In this document: one piece after another, positions 1-5,351 of the stretch | How the letters are laid out: each line of letters opens with the position of its first letter | Position numbering within the stretch: position 1 is the first letter of the stretch | DNA from: Rhodospirillales bacterium | Lineage (GTDB): Bacteria; Pseudomonadota; Alphaproteobacteria; Rhodospirillales; JAOUPW01 | Assembly: GCA_029879665.1 (NCBI GenBank) | Contig: JAOUPW010000081.1 | Span: 1-7,275 of the forward strand | Reading direction: 5' to 3' | Length of the DNA: 7,275 nucleotides | Notes under the pieces: model-generated | Seen by the model: the letters and a program-made list of their open reading frames with translations, nothing else | What the model was told of the DNA's origin: nothing | Databases searched by the model: none | Program-made: the position numbers and the translations under genes

Positions 1-72
1 CCCCGATGAAGCCCTAAGGGGCCCAAAAAAACAATCAATTTCAATCCGGTCACCCCTAGCAGGCTGTTTATC

Positions 73-91
73 AAGAATGAGTATCATTTAA
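73..91. promoter_or_regulatory. Fur-like palindromic site (candidate)
   Basis: An AATGA/TCATT inverted repeat with a 3-nt centre (76-88) sits in an AT-rich patch. By eye it matches about 12 of 19 positions of the classical Fur box. It lies about 90 bp upstream of the -10 element proposed for the small gene at 225, so it could equally serve a gene to the left of the window. A second, imperfect inverted repeat (ATTGTGC/GCGCAAT, 109-127) follows. One short palindrome is weak evidence, and no iron-related gene is in view. Confidence 0.22.
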
Positions 92-154
92 TGTTTCCCG
101 GGGCTCGGATTGTGCGATTTGCGCAATTAATTTGCCGTCTCCGCGCCCGTAAAA

Positions 155-184
155 CTGGAATCCGATGCTGGGATCGACTATAAT
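155..184 (+). promoter_or_regulatory. Candidate sigma-70-type promoter of the DUF465 gene
   Basis: A perfect TATAAT lies at 179-184. Eighteen bases upstream is CTGGAA (155-160), only a 3/6 match to the -35 consensus. Transcription would begin near 191, giving a leader of about 35 nt with an AGGGAG ribosome binding site before the ATG at 225. The -10 is convincing but the -35 is poor. Having the promoter here also argues against the in-frame upstream ATG at 165 being the start. Confidence 0.45.
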
Positions 185-224
185 TTTTTCGTCTGTTCAC
201 CAGAATAAAGGGAGAACTGTTCCA

Positions 225-392
225 ATGAATCAAGATGTCCGGATCGAGTCCTTGAAGGAAAAACACCACGCCCTTGAAGAAGCGATCGAAATCGAAGAAA
301 ACCGGCCCCTTCCCGATGAAGTTACACTCCACGAGCTGAAAAAGCAGAAACTCCAGATCAAAGATCAAATCGCAGGTATCAGCCCCCAGTAA
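225..392 (+). CDS. Small DUF465 / YdcH-family protein
   Basis: This 55-residue, strongly charged, probably all-helical cytoplasmic protein matches the DUF465 (YdcH) pattern. An N-terminal helix with the L-x-x-x-H-x-x-L-x-x-x-I arrangement (about residues 9-21) is followed by a short polar loop (about 24-32) and a Lys-rich helix with the LKKQKLQIKDQI signature (about 38-49). Its length is close to the family's usual size. The function of the family is not established; members probably form helical hairpins. The ATG at 225 is chosen over the in-frame ATG at 165 because AGGGAG at 209-214 lies 10 nt upstream and a TATAAT box falls inside the longer reading frame. The gene appears monocistronic, with its own promoter and a terminator that overlaps the stop codon. 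I see no link to the catabolic genes to the right. Confidence 0.9.
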   Translation: MNQDVRIESLKEKHHALEEAIEIEENRPLPDEVTLHELKKQKLQIKDQIAGISPQ

Positions 393-418
393 ACCGGGAC
401 GGCTGATTTTTTAATTTT
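378..418 (+). terminator. Intrinsic terminator overlapping the DUF465 stop codon
   Basis: ATCAGCC (378-384) pairs perfectly with GGCTGAT (401-407). CCC and GGG just inside can extend the stem across a 2-nt bulge. A run of six T (407-412) and a second T run (415-418) follow directly. The TAA stop at 390-392 lies in the loop, so the left arm is coding sequence. Orientation fits only the + strand. Confidence 0.75.
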
Positions 419-431
419 CGGCTACCGAAAA
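415..431. repeat. Small perfect inverted repeat between convergent genes
   Basis: TTTTCGG (415-421) and CCGAAAA (425-431) form a 7-bp stem with a 3-nt CTA loop. It lies between the rightward DUF465 gene and the leftward acyl-CoA synthetase gene. No clean T run follows it on the minus strand, so it is at best a weak terminator or a 3'-end stabilising hairpin for the synthetase mRNA. Confidence 0.4.
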
Positions 432-504
432 GCCCGCAGTTTTGTGCCGCCACCATTCCTGCCATGAGTGAGGTGCGAAGAGTTTTTGTGCGTTAATTTC
501 GCCT

Positions 505-2160
505 TCACATCTTGCCCGCGGCTTCGCGCAACCTGAACTTCTGGATCTTGCCGGTGGAAGTTTTCGGCAGGGGTGCGAGGACGACGGTGCGCGGGCATTT
601 GAAATGGGCCAGACGGGCGCGGCAAAAATCGATGAGGGCGTCTTCACTGACCGGGGCGGCGCCTTCTTTCAACTCGACAAAGGCGACGGGCGTTTCCCCC
701 CATGTTTTGTCAGGCTTTGCGACCACGGCGACGGCCAGCACCGCCGGATGTTTGTAGAGCACGTCTTCGACCTCGATCGAGGAAATGTTTTCGCCGCCGG
801 AAATGATGATGTCCTTGGACCGGTCCTTGACCTGGAGGTAGCCGTCCGGATGCATCACGCCCAAGTCGCCGGAATGGAACCACCCGCCACGGAAAGCGTC
901 TTCGCTTGCGTCCGGGTTTTTAAGGTAGCCCTTCATCACCACGTTGCCCCGGAACATGATCTCGCCGATGGCCTCGCCGTCTTCGGGTACCGGCTCGAGT
1001 GTGTCCGGGTCGCGCACGCTCAAGCCGTGCAGCACATGGTAGCGCACGCCCTGGCGGGATTTTTTCGCTGCCTGTTGGTCGATGGAAAGCCCGTCCCAGG
1101 CGTCGTGCCAGGCGCAAACCACCGCCGGACCGTAGGTTTCGGTCAGGCCATAGGCATGGGTGACGGTGAATCCCGCCTTCTGCATCGCTTCCAGGGTGGC
1201 GGCCGGCGGCGCCGCCGCTGCCGTCATCACCTGCACCGGGGGATCGAAGGCGCGGCGTTCGGTCTCGGTCGCGTTGACGATCATATTCATCACGATGGGC
1301 GCGCCGGAAAAATGCGTCACGTCATGATCGGCGAGAGCGCCGAAGATGTTCGCCGCCGTCACTTTCCTCAGGCATACCGAGGTTCCGGCCAACGCCGCCA
1401 GCGTCCACGTGAAACACCATCCGTTGCAGTGGAACATGGGCAGGGTCCAAAGATAAACCGGATGGCCGCTCATGCCCCAGGCCAGGATGTTGCCGATGGC
1501 GTTGAGGTACGCGCCCCGGTGATGATAGACCACACCCTTGGGATTGCCGGTGGTGCCGGACGTGTAGTTGAGCGAAATCGCCCGCCATTCGTCATCGGGC
1601 GAGGACCAATCGAAGGCGGGATCGCCGCCGGCCAGAAACCCTTCGTAATCGGTATCACTTAACCGTTCACCGGCGCTTTCCGCCAATTGCGCTTCGCTGT
1701 CCACGATATCGATTACGGTAATGTGGCGGTTCAACGCCGCCAGCGCCGCTTTGACCGTTTCTGAGAATTCCGTGTCGGTGATCAGCACCCGGGCTTCGCC
1801 GTGTTCGAGGCAGAAACAAATCGCATTCGCGTCGAGACGCACATTGAGCGTGTTCAGAACCGCGCCGGTCATGGGCACGCCGAAATGGGCCTCGTACATC
1901 TCGGGCGTGTTGGCGCCCATGATGGCTACCGTCTCGCCGGGCCTGATTCCGGCCCGGAGCAGCGCCGAAGCCAGCCGGCGGCTCCGCGCATAGGTTTCCG
2001 CCCAGGTGTAGCGCCGGGCGCCGTGGATCACCGACGGCCGGTCGGGATAGACCGCCGCCGCGCGCTCGATAAATCCGATCGGCGTCAACGGCTGGTAATT
2101 GGCGGCGGTTTTGCCGAGGCCGGTGTCGAAGATGCCGGTCCTGTCGTCGCTGGCTGTCAT
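505..2160 (-). CDS. AMP-forming acyl-CoA synthetase (short/medium-chain type)
   Basis: This 551-residue ANL-superfamily ligase would convert a carboxylate, ATP and CoA to acyl-CoA, AMP and PPi in the cytoplasm. The full set of motifs is present. The phosphate-binding loop is YTSGTTGNPKG at 199-209, followed by the subfamily block PMFHCNGWCF at 241-250. The adenine/acyl pocket motif YGLTETYGP is at 337-345, GWFHSGDLG at 426-434, and the hinge KDRSKD with SGGENIS at 445-460. The C-terminal catalytic lysine is K538 in TSTGKIQK. From memory it closely resembles the bacterial subgroup annotated simply as acyl-CoA synthetase and related to plant peroxisomal AAEs and DmdB-like ligases, so substrate assignment is uncertain. 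On its own strand GGGAGGA (plus-strand 2168-2174) lies 7 nt before the ATG. The gene is intact, of normal length, and transcribed divergently from the OFA transporter. Confidence 0.95.
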   Translation of the reverse strand: MTASDDRTGIFDTGLGKTAANYQPLTPIGFIERAAAVYPDRPSVIHGARRYTWAETYARSRRLASALLRAGIRPGETVAIMGANTPEMYEAHFGVPMTGAVLNTLNVRLDANAICFCLEHGEARVLITDTEFSETVKAALAALNRHITVIDIVDSEAQLAESAGERLSDTDYEGFLAGGDPAFDWSSPDDEWRAISLNYTSGTTGNPKGVVYHHRGAYLNAIGNILAWGMSGHPVYLWTLPMFHCNGWCFTWTLAALAGTSVCLRKVTAANIFGALADHDVTHFSGAPIVMNMIVNATETERRAFDPPVQVMTAAAAPPAATLEAMQKAGFTVTHAYGLTETYGPAVVCAWHDAWDGLSIDQQAAKKSRQGVRYHVLHGLSVRDPDTLEPVPEDGEAIGEIMFRGNVVMKGYLKNPDASEDAFRGGWFHSGDLGVMHPDGYLQVKDRSKDIIISGGENISSIEVEDVLYKHPAVLAVAVVAKPDKTWGETPVAFVELKEGAAPVSEDALIDFCRARLAHFKCPRTVVLAPLPKTSTGKIQKFRLREAAGKM

Positions 2161-2297
2161 GGACCTGTCCTCCCAAAATGTCCGGGAACTGAATTTTCAT
2201 CATAATTGGAATCGGACCGGAAAAAATTAAGGATTGAATCCAAGCGGGTTTCGGCCCCCGGAATTCTTCAGAAAAATTTGTAAAATGGCGCATATTC

Positions 2298-2313
2298 CGT
2301 GCCGGCCGGCACG
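2298..2313. promoter_or_regulatory. 16-bp perfect palindrome in divergent intergenic region
   Basis: CGTGCCGGCCGGCACG is a perfect GC-only-core palindrome set in an AT-rich gap between two divergent start codons (2160 and 2396). It is flanked by ATATT (2292-2296) and AATAT (2317-2321), which extend the symmetry with slight asymmetry. It sits 54 bp upstream of a TATAAA (2367-2372) that could be the -10 of the transporter gene; I could not find a good -35 for either direction. The position suits a shared operator, but no regulator gene is in the window. Confidence 0.45.
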
Positions 2314-2395
2314 TAAAATATGGCACTGCAGCATTTTGAATGCTATTATGAAGTGATTGAATTTAATATAAAAACAGAACTTGGAGTACAAGTCG

Positions 2396-3784
2396 ATGTC
2401 CTCTGATTTTTCCCCCAATCGCAGGTTCGTCGTTTTAGGAGCCATCCTCATTCAGCTCAGCCTGGGCGCCATCTACGCCTGGTCGGTCTTTACGCCCGCC
2501 CTCAAAGCCGAGGGCTGGAGCAAGCTCGATACCCAGATCGTGTTCGCCGTCGGTCTGGTTACCTTTGCCTTGGTCATGGCCTTCACCGGCCGGGCCATTA
2601 CCAAATACGGCCCGCGCAAACTGGTGTTCGCCGGTGGCCTGACGCTCGGTGCGGGGTATGCGTTGGCCGGTCTGCTGGGGGGTACCGGATTCTGGGCCGT
2701 CTGCCTGGGGGTCGGCCTGATCGGCGGCGCCGGCATCGGCATGAGTTACGTGGTGCCGATCGCAGTCGGCATGCGCTGGTTTCCCGACAGGAAAGGTATG
2801 ATCACCGGCCTGGCCGTAGCCGGCTTCGGCTTCGGCGCCATGGGCTGGGTCAAGATAGCCGGGTCCTGGGGAAACCTGATCGAACTGTACGGCCTTTCCA
2901 CTACCTTTCTCATCTATGGTTGCGCCTTTACCGTCCTGATCCTGATTGGCGGCCGGTGGATGACCATGCCGCCCAAGGGCTGGCAGCCGGAGGGCTTCGT
3001 GGCGACCGCCCCGGCCGCAGCCAAGGGGCGGGAGAACTTTACCGTGCTGGAGATGTTGCGTACGCCGCAATTCTTCCTGGTGTTCCTTACGTTTACTGTG
3101 AGCGCCGGAGCCGGGTTGATGTCAATCGGCTTGATGAAGCTCTATCCCATGGAGGCTCTGCAGGCAGCCGGCTACAGCCAGATTGAGGCGAGCGCGATTG
3201 CCGGCACCGCCATGGCCGTGTTCTTCAGTCTGGCCAATGGGGTGGGGCGCATTGCCTGGGGAACCTTGAGCGACAAGATCGGGCGGCGGCGTTCGGTCGT
3301 GGTGATGACCACGACCCAGGCCGTCTTCCTGTTCCTTTTTACGAACATGGCCGGAAACGAATATCTGCTCTACCTGGGCGCCATGCTGATCGGTTTCAAC
3401 TTCGGCGGCAACTTCGCCCTGTTTCCCACACTCACCGCCGACATTTTCGGCAACGACCGGGTCGGCCAGAATTACCCGTTCATCTTTCTGTCCTACGGCG
3501 TTGGCGGCATCGCCGGGCCGTTGCTGGGCGGTGTGCTGGGCGACATGGGCAACTTCCCTCTCGCCTTTTCCATCTGCGCCGCCGCCTGCCTGGTGGGTTC
3601 CGTCTGCACCTTGCTGATCCATTATCCCGACCACGAGGAGGCAAGACATCCCGCAAGCGTACACGGCTTCCTCCATCAGATGCATTTAGACCTTCTGGAA
3701 GAAGTGGTAGAGCACGCCCTGCACCCGGAGCATTTCAAGCGCGTCGCGCAACGGGTGGAAACCCACCATCGCGATAAGAGGTGA
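2396..3784 (+). CDS. MFS transporter, oxalate/formate antiporter (OFA) family
   Basis: This is a 462-residue inner-membrane protein with about 12 hydrophobic segments up to residue 408. The first helix has the OFA-type QLSLGAIYAWSVF (20-32). A cytoplasmic loop carries the MPPKGWQPEG block (191-200), and TM8 leads into NGVGRIAWGTLSDKIGRR (281-298), whose R285 corresponds to the substrate-binding arginine of OxlT. The family exchanges small carboxylates such as oxalate, formate or related acids. In TM11 the usual lysine of the AKG-type motif appears to be Tyr367 (SYGVGGIAGP), so oxalate is doubtful. A hydrophilic tail (about 410-462) holds 10 histidines. The ATG at 2396 is preferred because GGAG (2383-2386) lies 9 nt upstream; the in-frame TTG at 2381 would overlap that site. 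Pairing with the divergent acyl-CoA synthetase suggests uptake of a carboxylate that is then activated. Confidence 0.9.
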   Translation: MSSDFSPNRRFVVLGAILIQLSLGAIYAWSVFTPALKAEGWSKLDTQIVFAVGLVTFALVMAFTGRAITKYGPRKLVFAGGLTLGAGYALAGLLGGTGFWAVCLGVGLIGGAGIGMSYVVPIAVGMRWFPDRKGMITGLAVAGFGFGAMGWVKIAGSWGNLIELYGLSTTFLIYGCAFTVLILIGGRWMTMPPKGWQPEGFVATAPAAAKGRENFTVLEMLRTPQFFLVFLTFTVSAGAGLMSIGLMKLYPMEALQAAGYSQIEASAIAGTAMAVFFSLANGVGRIAWGTLSDKIGRRRSVVVMTTTQAVFLFLFTNMAGNEYLLYLGAMLIGFNFGGNFALFPTLTADIFGNDRVGQNYPFIFLSYGVGGIAGPLLGGVLGDMGNFPLAFSICAAACLVGSVCTLLIHYPDHEEARHPASVHGFLHQMHLDLLEEVVEHALHPEHFKRVAQRVETHHRDKR

Positions 3785-3791
3785 TTCCGAA

Positions 3792-3832
3792 ATTATTGGC
3801 CGGCCTCTCCTGAAGCCCAATCGTCCAATAAT
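3792..3832. repeat. 8-bp inverted repeat downstream of OFA gene
   Basis: ATTATTGG (3792-3799) and CCAATAAT (3825-3832) are perfect inverted arms around a 25-nt loop starting with the palindrome GGCCGGCC (3798-3805 overlaps the arm end). It begins 7 nt after the transporter's stop. No T run follows, so it does not look like a standard intrinsic terminator; it may be a 3'-end hairpin. Confidence 0.35.
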
Positions 3833-3839
3833 GAATGGT

Positions 3840-3860
3840 GGGGGGGAGGGTGCTTAGGGG
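3840..3860 (+). other. Potential G-quadruplex tract
   Basis: Seven consecutive G (3840-3846), then A, GGG (3848-3850), a 6-nt spacer and GGGG (3857-3860) fit the G3+N1-7 pattern (loops about 1, 1 and 6) on the + strand. A pyrimidine-rich stretch (3879-3903) follows. It lies 148 bp or more before the FAH start codon, between two genes of the same direction. Sequence pattern only; folding is untested. Confidence 0.35.
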
Positions 3861-3890
3861 AGGCGCGGTGCAGGGGTTCACCTCTTTCCT

Positions 3891-3920
3891 TTCCTCCGGC
3901 CCCGGTTTGCCCCACAATCG
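3891..3920 (+). promoter_or_regulatory. Shared leader box, copy 1 (upstream of FAH gene)
   Basis: The core TTTGCCCCACAATCG (3906-3920) is identical to 6606-6620 upstream of prpE. The preceding 15 nt match at 11 of 15 positions, giving 26/30 overall. The box ends 87 nt before the ATG at 4008, against 74 nt for the other copy. I read it as a common regulator-binding or promoter element. The regulator is unknown, and GG-GC spacing does not fit a sigma-54 promoter. Confidence 0.55.
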
Positions 3921-4007
3921 CCGCTCGCCTGGTTGGCGGGAACGATGTTTACGGCAACCGGATACGCTGACGTTCAAAACTTAATAATCAAAACGGGAGG
4001 CCTTATC

Positions 4008-4793
4008 ATGCGCTGGGCAAGAATTGATCTGGAAGGGGCGCCGACGTTCGGCATCGTTGAAGGAAATGAAATCGAGACGGTGACCGGAACCCCCTTCGGA
4101 GAATACGCCGGAACCGGCCGCCGCCTGGACCTTGGTTCGGTCACCTTCCTGCCGCCGGTGTTTCCGCCGACGTTTTACTGCGTCGGCCTCAATTACCTGG
4201 ATCATATTCTGGAGCAGGCCAAGAAAAAGGGCGTCGAGCCGAACGTGCCGCAACAGCCCGATGTGGGCTACCGGGCGCAAAGCGCGCTCATCGGCCACGG
4301 CGCCGACGTGATCATTCCGGCGGATGCCCCCGAACGGGTCCATTACGAAGGCGAATTGGTGGTGGTGATCGGCAAGCAGGCGAAAAATGTCAGCGAGGCG
4401 GACGCTCTGGATATCGTCTTCGGCTATACCATCGGCAATGATGTCAGCCAGCGCGATTGGCAGTATGGCGACCGCACCATGTGGCGGGGAAAAAACTGCG
4501 ATACCTTCAAACCCATGGGACCGTGGATCGAAACCGACGTCGATCTGGATTCCCTTGAAACCAGTGTGCGGGTCAACGGCAAGCCGGTTATTACCTTCCC
4601 CACCAACAATATGCTGTTCGGGGTCGAAAAATACATTTCGACCATCTCGAAATATGTAACCTTCCAGCCCGGCGACGTACTGTGGATGGGCACCGAAGGA
4701 TCGTCCCCCAACCTGGTCGACGGTGACGTGGTGGAAATCGATATCAACCAGATCGGCGTGCTCCGGAACCGGTTCGTCAAGGAAAAGCAATAA
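4008..4793 (+). CDS. Fumarylacetoacetate hydrolase (FAH) family protein
   Basis: This is a 261-residue cytoplasmic enzyme with the FAH catalytic fold. Members of the fold hydrolyse, isomerise or decarboxylate beta-keto/enol acids using a divalent metal. A short N-terminal domain precedes FYCVGLNYLDHILE (56-69), where H66 and E69 match the catalytic His/Glu lid pair of FAHD1-like enzymes. HYEGELVVVIGK (112-123) supplies metal ligands E114 and E116, and GNDVSQRDWQ (143-152) supplies D145. K162 in RGKNCDTFKPMGP (160-172) fits the active-site lysine. The usual TGTP loop is MGTEGSSP (227-234), which I recall as normal for one proteobacterial subgroup. The ATG at 4008 is chosen because GGGAGG (3995-4000) lies 7 nt upstream; the longer in-frame extension from 3933 lacks family similarity. 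The exact substrate is unknown. The neighbouring VOC gene suggests a ring-cleavage-type or keto-acid pathway, but this is inference. Confidence 0.92.
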   Translation: MRWARIDLEGAPTFGIVEGNEIETVTGTPFGEYAGTGRRLDLGSVTFLPPVFPPTFYCVGLNYLDHILEQAKKKGVEPNVPQQPDVGYRAQSALIGHGADVIIPADAPERVHYEGELVVVIGKQAKNVSEADALDIVFGYTIGNDVSQRDWQYGDRTMWRGKNCDTFKPMGPWIETDVDLDSLETSVRVNGKPVITFPTNNMLFGVEKYISTISKYVTFQPGDVLWMGTEGSSPNLVDGDVVEIDINQIGVLRNRFVKEKQ

Positions 4794-4846
4794 GGGACAA
4801 AAAGGGATAGATTAAGGGTCGGGGCCGGGCGCTCGGGTTTATTGCG

Positions 4847-4858
4847 TCAAGCGCTTGA
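4847..4858. promoter_or_regulatory. 12-bp perfect palindrome upstream of VOC gene
   Basis: TCAAGCGCTTGA is perfectly self-complementary. The AAGCGCTT core with a central CG resembles LacI-family operators, though this is only likeness. It lies 58 nt before the VOC start, in the 123-bp gap after the FAH gene. A second palindrome follows 5 nt later. Confidence 0.35.
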
Positions 4859-4863
4859 AACTC

Positions 4864-4879
4864 ATAAGGTTACCCTTAT
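4864..4879. promoter_or_regulatory. Second palindrome upstream of VOC gene
   Basis: ATAAGG and CCTTAT (4864-4869 and 4874-4879) are perfect inverted arms around TTAC, making 14 of 16 positions symmetric. With the palindrome at 4847-4858 it forms a tandem pair centred 19 bp apart. It could be an operator or a small mRNA hairpin 28 nt ahead of the ribosome binding site. Confidence 0.3.
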
Positions 4880-4916
4880 TTGCTCAGTATTTCCCGGTAT
4901 TTCGTTGGAGGTTAAT

Positions 4917-5294
4917 TTGGCTGTCCTGGCCCTCGAGCATTACAACATCAGTCCATCCGATGTGGAGAAGACCGTCGACTTTTACGTCAACGTGGTCGGG
5001 CTCACCCAAGGGTTCCGGCCGGATTTTGATCTGCCCGGGGTCTGGCTTTATATCGACAACATTCCCGTCATCCACATCACCGAACGGGACTGCGAAGGCG
5101 CCGGCACGGGCCGCATCGACCATGTCGCCTTCCGGGTGAACGACATGGACGGCCATATCGCGCGGCTGAACGAACGCGGCATCCCGTTTCACGGCCAGAC
5201 CGTGCCGGGGCGGCCCATGTCGCAGATATTCTTCGATGACCCGGACGGAATCACCATCGAGCTCAACCACGCCGACGGGCCGCTGCCGTATTGA
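4917..5294 (+). CDS. Single-domain VOC (glyoxalase/dioxygenase fold) protein
   Basis: This 125-residue protein contains one full vicinal-oxygen-chelate domain of two beta-alpha-beta-beta-beta units. The four expected metal-ligand positions are all filled: H8 in LEHYNI, H53 in VIHITE, H69 in IDHVAFRV and E115 in TIELNH. The fold also has a typical DVEKTVDFYVNVVGL helix (15-29) and FFDDPDGITIE (105-115). Relatives include glyoxalases, extradiol dioxygenases, epimerases and resistance proteins. The specific reaction cannot be assigned. The start is taken as TTG at 4917, with a strong GGAGG (4907-4911) 5 nt upstream. The longer frame from the TTG at 4842 would add 25 residues that do not belong to the domain and would cover both palindromes. 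It lies 123 bp after the FAH gene and 57 bp before an MFS gene, so cotranscription with the latter is plausible. Confidence 0.88.
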   Translation: MAVLALEHYNISPSDVEKTVDFYVNVVGLTQGFRPDFDLPGVWLYIDNIPVIHITERDCEGAGTGRIDHVAFRVNDMDGHIARLNERGIPFHGQTVPGRPMSQIFFDDPDGITIELNHADGPLPY

Positions 5295-5351
5295 TTTCTT
5301 CGGTTACGTATTTCTTCCCCCCAATATGATTCAGCAGGTACAATAACAAGC

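Noticed and set aside
1..31. GCCC-TAAG-GGGC hairpin followed by a run of A as a terminator of an upstream gene
   Set aside because: The run after the stem is A, not T, on the + strand, and on the - strand the T run precedes the stem; the stem is only 4 bp. Short upstream frames end at 9 and 17, but too little sequence is present to call a gene.
2..181. Open frame without stop from the window edge to about 181 on the + strand
   Set aside because: The translation resembles no protein I recognise, has AT-rich erratic composition, and overlaps the promoter elements of the DUF465 gene.
604..1662. Long open frame of 352 codons on the + strand inside the acyl-CoA synthetase gene
   Set aside because: It is antisense to an intact ligase with every family motif; the translation is rich in His/Arg/Gly with no recognisable domain, as expected from GC-rich codon shadows.
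2321..2335. TGGCAC as a sigma-54 -24 element before the OFA gene
   Set aside because: The matching GC of the -12 element is absent at the required distance (TT there), so it is not a sigma-54 promoter.
3898..3910. GG...GC pair over the shared leader box as a sigma-54 promoter
   Set aside because: The spacing is 9 rather than 10 nt, and copy 2 has no GG at that place.
4820..4842. CCGG-GCGC-TCGG hairpin followed by GTTTATT as a terminator for the FAH gene
   Set aside because: The stem has only 4 pairs including a G-T wobble and the T run is short and broken; not convincing.
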